A stretch of DNA of 64,000 bases from PALSA-1296 sp038210275 (GCA_038210275.1 JBBQWV010000005.1:124001-188000), one strand, 5' to 3'; numbered from the stretch's first letter, positions 44,930 through 53,081 are shown. The notes: generated from the letters alone by a model not told the origin. A program made the numbers and translations.

Positions 44930-45739
44930 ATGATCTTAGCACTCATAGTAGGGTTTATTTCGGGATGGGCGATCTCTATGCCTATCGGTCCGGTGAATGC
45001 TGCGGCGATAACGCGCACGCTTCATTATAATTTTAAGCACGGATTTGTCGTCGGCTTGGGCGCAGCCCTGATGGATTTTTTGTATTGCGCAGGGGCAACG
45101 CAGATCAACGAATTTCTTGCACGCTCTCCGATCATCAATCTTTCTTTTCAAGTAGTCGGATTTGCACTGCTAATATTTCTTGGTGTTAAATCGCTTAAGA
45201 CGAAACCTCTGGCGGGTCCGATTGAGCCGAGCACAAAGGATATGAAAACCGAAGCGAAAGCCGAACAGCGTGTGAATAAATTGCACGTCAAGAAGGGAAG
45301 TTATCTTGCATCGCTTTCAGTTGGGATTGTGCTCTATGCTTCGAATGTTGCAGGTGTTCCGGAATGGATTTTTATCAGCGCCTTTTGGCGGAATCAAGGG
45401 GTGATAGCAAGCGACATTACTATTGCAATTACTTTTGCTATCGGAGCGGGCTTGGGCACAGCCGGATGGTTCTTTACACTTGTCCGGTTTTTTGCGAAGC
45501 GAAGCAGTTCATTAAAACCGAAAACGCTGATGCTTATTAACCGCTTTGCTGGAATTGCAATGCTTGGTTTTGGTGTGTATTTCGGATACCAGATCATCTT
45601 TAAAACAAATTGGACTCAGGTTGATAAACGGGTGGAAGAAGGACTTGGGAAAAAAACAAGTATCCTTACCAATTCGAGATCACACCAAGCAGCAGATCGT
45701 TGGAAAGTTTATCCTCCGCATTTTTCAGAGCGGTGTTAA
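44930..45739 (+). CDS. LysE/RhtB-family amino-acid exporter-like membrane protein
   Basis: A 269-residue inner-membrane protein with six hydrophobic helices. The LysE signature is at the start: ILALIVGFISGWAISMPIGP, VNAAAITRTLHYNFKHGFVV and GLGAALMDFLYC. A charged cytosolic loop (EPSTKDMKTEAKAEQRVNKL) separates helix 3 from helices 4-6. The family exports amino acids and related metabolites. The last 25 residues (TNSRSHQAADRWKVYPPHF) are read from bases that, on the opposite strand, encode the end of lptE, and do not look like a natural LysE tail, which suggests stop loss and read-through. Confidence 0.82.
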   Translation: MILALIVGFISGWAISMPIGPVNAAAITRTLHYNFKHGFVVGLGAALMDFLYCAGATQINEFLARSPIINLSFQVVGFALLIFLGVKSLKTKPLAGPIEPSTKDMKTEAKAEQRVNKLHVKKGSYLASLSVGIVLYASNVAGVPEWIFISAFWRNQGVIASDITIAITFAIGAGLGTAGWFFTLVRFFAKRSSSLKPKTLMLINRFAGIAMLGFGVYFGYQIIFKTNWTQVDKRVEEGLGKKTSILTNSRSHQAADRWKVYPPHFSERC

Positions 45740-46163
45740 GCCCGTCTAAATTCTGTGAGATCGGATAATCAGCCGTTTGCTGAAAATTTTTATCCCAAAA
45801 TGTTTTCTGTTTTTTCTGATCGCGATAGGTTGCTTCTACAGAAATAGTCACGCGCTTATTCGTTAATTGATCGCTGCTGCCAACGCCGATCGGAAGATCG
45901 GTAATGCTGGTGATCGTTACTTCCAAAAGCGCATCGGCGACGCCTCGGTCGCGAACTTGCAACGATCCGTCACGAGTAAATTTCTGCACAAGCTGATCGG
46001 TCAACTGCTGGCGCATCTCCGCTTTTCCGAATCCCGAATTATCCGCTGCAAGCGGAATAGCAATGCTCTTGATTCCCGAAGGCAGGCTTGCGCCTGTGAA
46101 GGAATAACAGCCTGATAAGAGAATAAAGAAAGAGAAAAAGATTTTTTGAATATTTTTTTTCAT
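45666..46163 (-). CDS. lptE: LPS-assembly lipoprotein LptE
   Basis: A lipoprotein of about 165 residues. Start taken at ATG 46163 (MKKNIQKIFFSFFILLSGC), which gives a proper lipoprotein signal with lipobox LSGC; the frame stays open 17 codons upstream. Mature part: YSFTGASLPSGIKSIAIPLA, GKAEMRQQLTDQLVQKFTRD and ADALLEVTITSITD, the LptE pattern in Bacteroidota. It plugs the LptD barrel that inserts lipopolysaccharide. It lies downstream of the sigma-54 activator, a typical pairing, with a 100-bp repeat element inserted between. Its 3' end overlaps the LysE-like gene by 74 bases. Confidence 0.82.
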   Translation of the reverse strand: MKKNIQKIFFSFFILLSGCYSFTGASLPSGIKSIAIPLAADNSGFGKAEMRQQLTDQLVQKFTRDGSLQVRDRGVADALLEVTITSITDLPIGVGSSDQLTNKRVTISVEATYRDQKKQKTFWDKNFQQTADYPISQNLDGLNTALKNAEDKLSNDLLLGVISNW

Positions 46164-46179
46164 TGTTATTTGTATTCGT

Positions 46180-46279
46180 GTCATTGTGAGGAGGGCTTCA
46201 GCCCGACGTGGCAATCTAAAAATTTTAACTTTAGTATTACGTTCAAGATTTTAGATCGGCCCGCTTTGCTCGCGATGAC
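46180..46279. repeat. Terminal-inverted-repeat element, copy 3 (100 bp)
   Basis: Starts GTCATTGTGAG and ends CTCGCGATGAC, one change on each side from the 22698 copy. Inside it carries GGCTTCAGCC and GCAATCTAAAA / TTTTAGATCGGC arms, so the whole element can fold on itself. It lies between the sigma-54 activator and lptE, which would normally be contiguous. Confidence 0.75.
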
Positions 46280-46295
46280 GTTGTTGAAGTTTACG

Positions 46296-47474
46296 TTATT
46301 TTTTCTCCTCTTCAAATTCTTTTAATTTTCTATATAACGTTCTCTCGCTGATGCCAAGTGCTTCTGCGGCAAGTCTTCTGTCACCTTCGAAACGTTGAAG
46401 TGCTTTATGAATAAGCTCTTCTTCGTGATGATCCAGATTCAATTCACCATTCATACCTGTAGTCGAAAATTCTCCCGAAGGTAATGCAAGAGGTGTATGC
46501 GGTCCAATCTGTTGCATCCGCTCTTTTAACTCGGTTATTTCGCTGCGTAGTTCAAGGAGAGCACGGTAGATCAGTGCAAGTTCCGATTGCTGTTGCTGCG
46601 GCTGGGCTATTGTAGAAAGAGCAACGTTTGGATAAGTTAACTCTGCCTCGATATGCTCATGCAAAATATTACGTACGTCATTTGCCAAGATCACTCCATG
46701 TGATGAATCATTCGCAGGACTATATGCCATCACCGAAAGTTGCTCAAGCGTATTACGAAGTTCGCGGATATTTCCGCGCCATTCATGCGAAGTGAGTTCT
46801 TCGATCGCTTCACTTTCAATATGCGGAACGTGAGGGAGTGAATGTCTTGTGACAAGATCGCGCAAAATATTATCAACTAAATACGGAATATCATCGCGGC
46901 GATTCCGAAGTGGCGGCAAGCGCAGCATGACAGCTCGTAAACGGTAGAATAGATCGGCACGGAATTTTCCGGCGCGTACTTCTAATTCGAGATCGCGATT
47001 TGTTGCGGCGATCACCCGTGCATCGCTTATGCGTTCTGTTGTAGAACCGACTCTTGTAAATTTTCCGGTTTCAAGAACTCTGAGAAGTTTTACTTGTGCT
47101 AAAAGCGGCATCTCCCCGATCTCATCAAGAAAAATTGTGCCGCCTTTTGCCGCTTCAAAAAAACCTTTGCGTTCAGCTGTTGCGCCGGTGAAGGAGCCTT
47201 TTTCATGGCCGAACAATTCACTTTCGATAAGTCCTTCAGGGATCGCTCCGCAATTAACGGTGACAAATGGTCCGCTCTCTCTCTGGCTCCAATCGTGGAT
47301 AAGACGTGCAAAGACTTCTTTTCCCGTACCGCTTTCTCCTGTTAGTAATACGGTGATCAGCGTCGGAGCTACTGCGCGCACAACAGAAAGCAGCTCCCGC
47401 ATCTCATCGCTTGCAGCGACGATCTGCGCCGGAAGTTTTCGGAGCCTATCTGGTGTTAACGTATCTGCCAACAT
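46296..47474 (-). CDS. Sigma-54-dependent transcriptional activator with Fis-type HTH, no sensor domain
   Basis: A 392-residue protein. The AAA+ domain starts almost at once: LTGESGTGKEVFARLIHDWS (Walker A), ELFGHEKGSFTGATAERKG (the sigma-54 contact loop, here GSFTGA instead of GAFTGA), GGTIFLDEIGEMPL (Walker B), and DIPYLVDNILRDL. A linker of about 80 residues with a Gln-rich stretch (IAQPQQQQSEL) leads to the Fis-type helix-turn-helix RRLAAEALGISERTLYRKLK. Lacking a receiver or PAS domain, it is probably controlled by level or partner. In Bacteroidota this gene typically heads a run with lptE and secG. Confidence 0.9.
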   Translation of the reverse strand: MLADTLTPDRLRKLPAQIVAASDEMRELLSVVRAVAPTLITVLLTGESGTGKEVFARLIHDWSQRESGPFVTVNCGAIPEGLIESELFGHEKGSFTGATAERKGFFEAAKGGTIFLDEIGEMPLLAQVKLLRVLETGKFTRVGSTTERISDARVIAATNRDLELEVRAGKFRADLFYRLRAVMLRLPPLRNRRDDIPYLVDNILRDLVTRHSLPHVPHIESEAIEELTSHEWRGNIRELRNTLEQLSVMAYSPANDSSHGVILANDVRNILHEHIEAELTYPNVALSTIAQPQQQQSELALIYRALLELRSEITELKERMQQIGPHTPLALPSGEFSTTGMNGELNLDHHEEELIHKALQRFEGDRRLAAEALGISERTLYRKLKEFEEEKK

Positions 47475-47554
47475 TATACAAATTGTAAAAGTATAGAACT
47501 TCTTTTAGGCAGTTCTAAGTTCGGTTAGTTGTTATTATCTTTTTTTTGCGATCT

Positions 47555-49546
47555 ATGCTACGATTTACACGATTCTTTGTTGCGCTTTTGGCGCTCACGC
47601 TGTTTGCAGATGCTTCCGATGCTCAGGAAGTAACGCTTCCGATCATGCCGGCGAAAGGATATGATGTGAATTACTACAATGCAACATTGTGGCTTGATCG
47701 TGCGAAAGATTCGCTTTCCGGAAAGGTGGAAATGACAGCAACTTCGATGGGACAGTTGTCGCAAATCCTACAGCATGCAAAGAATTTAACGATCGATAGC
47801 GTTTTTGTCGATGGTGTTCGGGCAAGTACTGTAATCATTGATACTCTTTCAGGCGCTTATAACATCATCGGATACCCTGCCAATTATCATAACGGTTCTG
47901 AATTTGTTGTACGAACCTATTATCACGGAAAAGCCACAAACGAAGGCGGCGCAAAGGCTTGGGGTGGTGTGCAGAATATGGGCGGAATGATGTTTTCTAT
48001 GGGCGTCGGCTTCACCGCTCCGTATATTTCCTGCACTCGTCATTGGCTACCATGCTATGATGAACCGGATGATAAAGCCGATTCGGTGACGCTTCGTTTT
48101 TTTGCCGATACGTCGGGAATAGTGGTTTCGAATGGATTACAAACCGGATATCTTCTTGAACCGGATAACAAAACGACTTTTACCGAATGGACAGTTTCCC
48201 ATAAGATCGCTACGTATCTCTTGACTTTCGCTTTCGGTCCGTTTCAAAAAGTATCAATTGCCAATCCTTTAAATATTCCATTCGATGTATATGGCTTTTC
48301 AAAGGATACCGCAAAGCTTCGGATGCTAATGCAAAAGCGCGTTGTCGAAGCATTGGTATATTTTGATTCGCTTATCGGATCTTACCCATTCGAAAAAGTC
48401 GGGTATGTGGTTGCGCCCATCGGCTCGATGGAACATCAGACGATGATTACGCTTGTTAATCAAGCCCTTGATACCAATAGTACCACAGCCGTGCATGAAC
48501 TTTCGCACATGTGGTTTGGCGATGAAGTAACATGTTATGATTTTAATGATGCCTGGCTGAATGAAGGCTTTGCAACATATTGCGAATCGCTTTTTCTCGA
48601 ACGCTTTTCCGGTGAAGCACAATATTGGACTCGTCAGCATAGCAATATCGCCGGATCGCTTTTAACGCAAGCCTCTACTATTCCTCTTCACGGTGCACCG
48701 TTCTATACTGTTCCGCGCAATAACTATCCTCCTGCTATTTATCAAAAAGGCGCAGCAGTTATTGGAATGATGCGATATATTTTTGGTGACTCTGCGTTCT
48801 TTGCAGTCATGCGGGGATATGTGAAGTCGCCCACGGGAACGATGTCAAGTGCCGAGCTGGGGGATGGATTAAGCATAGTGACTAATAGTGATGTCGGCTG
48901 GTTCTTCAATAAATGGGTTTTTGGAATCGGCAATCCGATCTATAATATCCTGTGGTCACGTAACGGAGGAAATGTCACAATGCGGATAGAGCAAATTCAG
49001 GATTCTATAAAGGTCGGGTATTTCCGACTTCCACTTATCATTGAGGCTCGTGCCGCTGGCGGAAAAACCGAACGGCATAAGATCCAACTCGATTCGATTC
49101 GATTCAACGAAATAAAATTCGAAAATTCTTTTGTGCCCGATACACTTGTCATTGATCCCGACGGAGCGATCATTAAGAAGATCATTGGTCCGGTAAAGCT
49201 CGGAGTGATTGCGGCGCCAAATCTTGTTCAGGAGAACGACATATTCGCGGTACGGTTCAATCCGAATCCATCCAATTCGCATAAGATGACAGTGACTATA
49301 AGCGGAATTCCGATTCGAATGGTGATGCTTGATGCAGGAAATACCGAACTGATGATCTTTGATACGAATGGGAATAATGTCTCTTTGATAAAACTCGATC
49401 ACCGAAATAACTCCGGTTCTCCACAAAATGGTGATTACTCCTATTCAATCGATACAGGGTCACTTGCAAGCGGGACATATTTTGCAACTCTCTTGTTGAA
49501 TGGAGCGACCATCGGCGGCAAGGGAAGTTTTGTCGTCACGAAGTAA
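47555..49546 (+). CDS. M1-family zinc metallopeptidase with T9SS sorting domain
   Basis: A 663-residue secreted protein starting at ATG 47555 (MLRFTRFFVALLALTLFADA, cut after SDAQ); a TTG three codons upstream is unlikely. The N-terminal beta domain (about 25-220) leads to the catalytic domain: APIGSMEHQTMITLVNQ stands where classical M1 enzymes have GAMEN, the zinc site is AVHELSHMWFGDE with the third ligand in WLNEGFATYCESLF. The C-terminal 90 residues (FNPNPSNSHKMTVT ... ASGTYFATLLLNGA) look like a T9SS sorting domain, so it is probably released or anchored outside the cell. It cuts N-terminal residues from peptides. Confidence 0.9.
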   Translation: MLRFTRFFVALLALTLFADASDAQEVTLPIMPAKGYDVNYYNATLWLDRAKDSLSGKVEMTATSMGQLSQILQHAKNLTIDSVFVDGVRASTVIIDTLSGAYNIIGYPANYHNGSEFVVRTYYHGKATNEGGAKAWGGVQNMGGMMFSMGVGFTAPYISCTRHWLPCYDEPDDKADSVTLRFFADTSGIVVSNGLQTGYLLEPDNKTTFTEWTVSHKIATYLLTFAFGPFQKVSIANPLNIPFDVYGFSKDTAKLRMLMQKRVVEALVYFDSLIGSYPFEKVGYVVAPIGSMEHQTMITLVNQALDTNSTTAVHELSHMWFGDEVTCYDFNDAWLNEGFATYCESLFLERFSGEAQYWTRQHSNIAGSLLTQASTIPLHGAPFYTVPRNNYPPAIYQKGAAVIGMMRYIFGDSAFFAVMRGYVKSPTGTMSSAELGDGLSIVTNSDVGWFFNKWVFGIGNPIYNILWSRNGGNVTMRIEQIQDSIKVGYFRLPLIIEARAAGGKTERHKIQLDSIRFNEIKFENSFVPDTLVIDPDGAIIKKIIGPVKLGVIAAPNLVQENDIFAVRFNPNPSNSHKMTVTISGIPIRMVMLDAGNTELMIFDTNGNNVSLIKLDHRNNSGSPQNGDYSYSIDTGSLASGTYFATLLLNGATIGGKGSFVVTK

Positions 49547-49566
49547 TTTTTATTTCTGAAGAGATC

Positions 49567-49857
49567 ATGTCAATTAACGTATCAGCCCCACGCGATGCCG
49601 AACTTGCCGAACGTGCCTATGCTTCGGTAAGAGCAGTACCCACAGTCGAACCGAATGACCGTAACCGTTTAGGCTACCACGTCTGGCTCTATCTTCGCGG
49701 AGAACTCGCTTCTTTAGAAGAAGCCGTAGAAATAGCGCGTGCGCGTTTCTCGCCGAAGACATTGCCGATCAGCGATGTCGTTGCACATATCACCGAGCAG
49801 CTCCACCATCTTGAGCATGGCGGAATCACCATTGATACCTCCGGTAAATTAGCATAA
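49567..49857 (+). CDS. Small conserved protein of unknown function
   Basis: A 96-residue cytosolic protein with an N-terminal helix (ERAYASVRAVPTVEPND), a helical middle (GELASLEEAVEIARARF) and a short hydrophobic/acidic C-terminus ITEQLHHLEHGGITIDTSGK. No named family recognised, but it reads as a compact folded protein. It is 20 bases after the M1 peptidase and 37 before another small gene, and the three may be co-transcribed. Confidence 0.6.
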   Translation: MSINVSAPRDAELAERAYASVRAVPTVEPNDRNRLGYHVWLYLRGELASLEEAVEIARARFSPKTLPISDVVAHITEQLHHLEHGGITIDTSGKLA

Positions 49858-49894
49858 TAGGCTAACGACTAAAGACTAACGAAGAACAACTACA

Positions 49895-50176
49895 TTGACA
49901 AGCGAAGAACTTTTTGAATCACTGAAATCTCTTGCATCTGATATGGGTCTGAAGATCCGTTTCGAAACCGGAAACTTTGAAGGCGGCTACTGCCTGCTGC
50001 GCGAAGAAAAAATGTTGGTGATAAACCGCCGCACAACTATTCCGCGTAAGAACAAAACTCTTGCCTTAGGTCTATACGAATACGGACTCGATAATACATT
50101 CGTCTCGCCTGCAGTCCGCCTGGCAATAGAAGATGAAGTGGCGAAAGCGCTTCAGGAAAATAGGCAAGCCGCTTAA
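49895..50176 (+). CDS. Small conserved protein of unknown function
   Basis: A 93-residue cytosolic protein that seems to start with TTG (49895). Sequence: an N-terminal helix (SEELFESLKSLASDMGLKI), a beta hairpin with FETGNFEGGYCLLREEKMLV, then INRRTTIPRKNKTLALGLYE and a C-terminal helix. The pattern 'GG.C....e..i.iN.....ekk...L...L' resembles short proteins found widely in Bacteroidota; I cannot name it. It is 11 bases upstream of the MBL-fold gene and probably in one operon with it. Confidence 0.6.
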   Translation: MTSEELFESLKSLASDMGLKIRFETGNFEGGYCLLREEKMLVINRRTTIPRKNKTLALGLYEYGLDNTFVSPAVRLAIEDEVAKALQENRQAA

Positions 50177-50187
50177 CTCATCATTCC

Positions 50188-50952
50188 ATGCGCATCACTC
50201 TTCTCGGAACCGGCACTTCTACAGGCGTTCCGATGATCGGCTGTTCCTGCAAAACTTGTATGTCATCCGATCCCCGCGATAAACGCCAGCGCGTCAGTGC
50301 ACTCATCGAATCAGATACAACGAAGATCATCATTGATACCGGTCCGGATTTCAGAGCACAGATGCTTGCACGAAATATTGGTAAACTTGATGCCGTTCTC
50401 TACACGCATTATCATTACGATCACATTGCAGGCTTTGATGATCTCCGTGCATTTCAATTCCTGAAAATTCCTGTTCCGATGTGCTATGCAAATCAGGAAA
50501 CACTTGATGTCATTAAGCGAACATTCCCTTATGCTTTCGGCGAAGCAAAACAATATGGCGGCGGAGTGCCGAATATTCCATTCACGCTTATTGATAGTAT
50601 GCCGTTCACGATTGGTGATATGCTTGTTGAGCCGATACCTGTCGATCACGGAAAGCTCACAACGCTTGGCTATCGCATCGGCAACTTCGCATATCTAACC
50701 GATTGCAACAGGATCAGCGTTGCCTCCAAAGAAAAACTCAGAAATTTAGATGTTCTTGTCTTAGATGGCTTGCGTTATGAACCTCATCCTACGCATTTCT
50801 CTATCGAGGAATCGGTTGCCATTGCTAAAGAATTAAAACCAAAGATGACCTACCTGACGCACATGAACCATGATGTGCATCATGCTGAAGCTGAGGCGAA
50901 ACTGCCGCAGAATGTCAGGCTGGGGTATGATGGGTTGAGTATAGATGTATAA
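50188..50952 (+). CDS. PhnP-like MBL-fold metal-dependent hydrolase
   Basis: A 254-residue enzyme of the metallo-beta-lactamase fold. It starts LLGTGTSTGVPMIGCSCKTC, where the CxCxxC cysteines form a structural zinc site as in PhnP, followed by TGPDFRAQML and the metal motif YTHYHYDHIAGFDDL (HxHxDH). Later ligands are in PVDHGKLTTLGYRIG, YLTDCN and YLTHMNHDVHH. PhnP is a cyclic phosphodiesterase, and close relatives act in lipoate or RNA metabolism; without phn genes nearby the substrate is open. Length normal. Confidence 0.88.
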   Translation: MRITLLGTGTSTGVPMIGCSCKTCMSSDPRDKRQRVSALIESDTTKIIIDTGPDFRAQMLARNIGKLDAVLYTHYHYDHIAGFDDLRAFQFLKIPVPMCYANQETLDVIKRTFPYAFGEAKQYGGGVPNIPFTLIDSMPFTIGDMLVEPIPVDHGKLTTLGYRIGNFAYLTDCNRISVASKEKLRNLDVLVLDGLRYEPHPTHFSIEESVAIAKELKPKMTYLTHMNHDVHHAEAEAKLPQNVRLGYDGLSIDV

Positions 50953-50954
50953 GT

Positions 50955-51074
50955 GTCATTGCGAGGAAACCGCTTGCGGTTGACGAAGCAATCTCCTAAA
51001 TCGTGGTAGAGACTTAGGTGCTACAATCTATTAGGGGATTGCTTCGTCATCGCTACGCGACTCCTCGCAATGAC
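50955..51074. repeat. Terminal-inverted-repeat element, copy 4 (120 bp)
   Basis: Begins GTCATTGCGAG and ends CTCGCAATGAC (exact 11-bp terminal inverted repeat). Inner arms GACGAAGCAATCTCCTAA and GGGGATTGCTTCGTC also pair. It starts three bases after the PhnP-like gene and ends next to the rpsT terminator, so it fills most of the gap between two convergent genes. Confidence 0.8.
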
Positions 51075-51084
51075 ACTATAACAT

Positions 51085-51122
51085 AAAAAAAAAGGCTCAT
51101 TCCTTTCGGAACAAGCCTTTTC
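51085..51122 (-). terminator. Rho-independent terminator of rpsT
   Basis: On the minus strand AAAAGGCTTGTTCC pairs with GGAATGAGCCTTTT around a GAAA tetraloop, and nine U residues follow. It lies 20 bases after the rpsT stop. Confidence 0.85.
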
Positions 51123-51142
51123 AAAATCCTTTTCAGAAAGAT

Positions 51143-51400
51143 TTACGCTGCTACTGCTGCCTTCTTGATAGAGCGGGCAAGCTTGGATTTCTTATTGGCA
51201 GCAAAGTTCTTCTTGACGATGCCTTTACGGGCAAGACGGTCAAGCGTGCTCTGAAGCTTCTTTAATGAATCTCCGGCAGTTGAAGCGGCAGGATCGAAAT
51301 CCTTGAGCAGCTTACGCATATCGATCTTTTTTCCTTTGTTCTCAATGCGGCGTTTCTCTGAGAGACGAACGCGGCGTTCAGCGCCTTTATGTTGCGGCAT
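51143..51400 (-). CDS. rpsT: 30S ribosomal protein S20
   Basis: An 85-residue basic, helical protein: MPQHKGAERRVRLSEKRRIE, NKGKKIDMRKLLKDFD, SLKKLQSTLDRLARKGIVKK and NFAANKKSKLARSIKKAA. The last two parts, with the conserved LDRxAxKGxIxxNxAxRxKSRL pattern, identify S20. It binds 16S rRNA early in 30S assembly. Length usual. Single gene with its own terminator. Confidence 0.93.
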   Translation of the reverse strand: MPQHKGAERRVRLSEKRRIENKGKKIDMRKLLKDFDPAASTAGDSLKKLQSTLDRLARKGIVKKNFAANKKSKLARSIKKAAVAA

Positions 51401-51559
51401 AGTATCTTAATTTCTTGTAAAAAGCCCCTAAAAATTCGGGACGCTTACAACAGTGGGCTTGGGATAAGAGTTCAGATGGGGGCTAAAACTGCCATAGTAA
51501 TGGCAATTACTTCTCACATCTCCCTCAGCTCCGCCCCACCCCCAATAAGCACGATTGTA

Positions 51560-52097
51560 GTATGTCAGAGTACCAATGTATAGGGAAATGACATACTGAC
51601 ATACCTCTCTTAATAAAGAAATTACGAGGATAGGCTGTCATTTCGCATACGATTGAAGTATATCAGAGTATCAATGTATAGGGAAATGATACTCTGATAC
51701 ACTTCACTCCGCCGAACCACGTCGGGCTATTCCGCTGCAGGGGACTCCTCGCGATGACATTATTAAAATGTGTCAGAGAAAGATAACGTGATTAAATACT
51801 CAATCATCAACTCCGGCACCTCCAATAAGCACGATCATAGTATATCACTACCCAAATGCGTAGGCATACGTGATACTGATACAGTTCTCTTAATAAAAAA
51901 ATTACAAAAAAAAACTACAAGGATAGACTGTAATTCCGAATACGATTGTAGTATATCATTCTATCAATGTATAGGCATTCGTGATATTGACACACTTCTC
52001 TTATTAAAAAAATTACAAGGATTGACTGTCATTCCGAACACGATTGAAGTATATCAGAGTATCAATGTATAGGGAAATGATACTCTGATACACTTCA
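51560..52097 (+). repeat. Palindromic hairpin array, left block (five hairpins)
   Basis: Hairpins at 51560-51604 (type A, 45 bp), 51654-51706 (type B, 53 bp), 51840-51882, 51951-51994 (two diverged) and 52045-52097 (type B, identical to the first B over all 53 bases). Type B: a 20-base arm TGAAGTATATCAGAGTATCA, 13-base loop ATGTATAGGGAAA, then its complement with one mismatch. Three of the four joints carry a linker related to CTCTTAATAAA..AATTAC..GGAT, and AATAAGCACGAT recurs at about 51544 and 51824, showing a larger duplication. No coding role is apparent. Confidence 0.8.
51717..51758. repeat. Half copy of terminal-inverted-repeat element inside the hairpin array
   Basis: CCACGTCGGGCTATTCCGCT through CTCGCGATGAC, the right part of the element family seen complete at 46180 and 50955. 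It interrupts the hairpin array between the first B hairpin and the next unit. Confidence 0.6.
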
Positions 52098-52147
52098 CCC
52101 CGTACTCAATGTTCGAAAGGCCTGATTGCCTTGAATAGGGAATGGTC

Positions 52148-52831
52148 TTACCACGTCTTTAACATCTTCCTCAACTCCGGTACTTCCAGTATTTCTCCGA
52201 TGGTTTGGTCATTTTCAAGGGCAGCTACGAAGGCATGGGCAAGCTGTTTGCGGCTGATGTTTCCGGCGAGACGGGCAACGCTGCCTATATTTCCGGGAGC
52301 ATAGCGCAAGAGGTTTAAGATGGGACTCATCAGAAGGGGCCACTGCTGCCCCGGTCCGGTAATAAATGCCGGACGGAAGATCGTCCAATCGAGCTTTGCA
52401 TTAATGATGGTTTGCTCGGCTTGCGCTTTAACCTTCACGTACTCGCTTTTGCCAATCGCTCCGGCAGATAGAAAAAGTATGCGTTTGATGCCACTCTGCT
52501 CCATAGCAACAGTCGTTGCAACCGCAGAACCAAGATCAACCTCAGCATAACCCAGCCCCGTTCGCTTCGTCTCTTCGCGTCTGATGCCGACCAGATGCAC
52601 CATTGCATCCGATCCCTCTAATGCACGGCGAACATCGTTTGCGTCGGTTGCATCGCCGGTGATGAATTCAAGCTGCTGAGGATATTGAGCTTTAACTGCA
52701 GCTAATTTCTTCGCAGAATTATTATTACGAATAAGTGCGCGGACGCGATAGCCGTTTTCAAGAAGAGCAGCAACAACGGCTTGCCCGACAAATCCTGTTC
52801 CGCCTGTAACGCAAATGATGTGATGCTGCAT
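52148..52831 (-). CDS. NmrA/NDUFA9-like NAD(P)-binding atypical SDR
   Basis: A 227-residue Rossmann protein: ICVTGGTGFVGQAVVAALLE (dinucleotide-binding GGTGFVG), LEFITGDATDANDVRRALEG, MVHLVGIRREETK, RILFLSAGAIGKSEYVKVKA, and WTIFRPAFITGPGQ. It matches atypical SDRs of the NmrA/complex-I-NDUFA9 group, often involved in redox sensing or quinone metabolism. No active-site YxxxK is evident. The length is short but complete. It is bracketed by hairpin repeats, the left block ending 51 bases past its stop and the inverted right block 123 bases before its start. Confidence 0.8.
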   Translation of the reverse strand: MQHHIICVTGGTGFVGQAVVAALLENGYRVRALIRNNNSAKKLAAVKAQYPQQLEFITGDATDANDVRRALEGSDAMVHLVGIRREETKRTGLGYAEVDLGSAVATTVAMEQSGIKRILFLSAGAIGKSEYVKVKAQAEQTIINAKLDWTIFRPAFITGPGQQWPLLMSPILNLLRYAPGNIGSVARLAGNISRKQLAHAFVAALENDQTIGEILEVPELRKMLKTW

Positions 52832-52953
52832 AGAGTTAGTCGGTAGTTGATAGCTGGTAGTTTAGTCACACATTCTATAGAACCCATAACAAATACTCTA
52901 AGCTAATCAACTTCCACCTATCAACTAAAAACGTTTATTATTTTTGCTATGAG

Positions 52954-53081
52954 TGAAGTGTATCAGAGTATCATTTCCCTATACATTGATACTCTGATAC
53001 ACTTCAATCTTGCTATTATTGCATTGGGTAAGTGAAGTATGTCAGTATGCCATTTCCCTATACATTGGTACTCTGACATAC
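52954..53081 (-). repeat. Palindromic hairpin array, right block (inverted B and A types)
   Basis: 52954-53006 is a perfect 20/20-bp palindrome with loop TTTCCCTATACAT; its reverse complement equals the type B hairpin except at one base. 53037-53081 is, after reverse complement, the type A hairpin at 51560 with one change in 45 bases. The order on the opposite strand is A then B, as at 51560-51706, so the A-B block as a whole is inverted. The spacer between the two differs from the left block. Confidence 0.8.

Larger units (their letters stand above)
51401..52147. other. 747-bp non-coding region filled by hairpin repeats
   Basis: Apart from about 140 bases next to rpsT, this region is made of the palindromic hairpin family (51560-52097) plus a half copy of the terminal-inverted-repeat element (51717-51758). 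A 100-codon frame (51770-52072) reads straight through the hairpins and repeats itself as they do, so I do not regard it as a gene. Confidence 0.6.

Noticed and set aside
51770..52072. A 100-codon frame (and a 64-codon one at 51389) within the hairpin region
   Set aside because: The translation repeats itself exactly as the hairpins do (…IRDTDTVLLIKKLQ / IRDIDTLLLLKKLQ) and starts and stops within repeat DNA; no ribosome site and no folded-protein character.
51560..53081. CRISPR array
   Set aside because: Repeats are palindromes of two types with related, not unique, spacers, irregular spacing and both orientations; no cas genes in the window.
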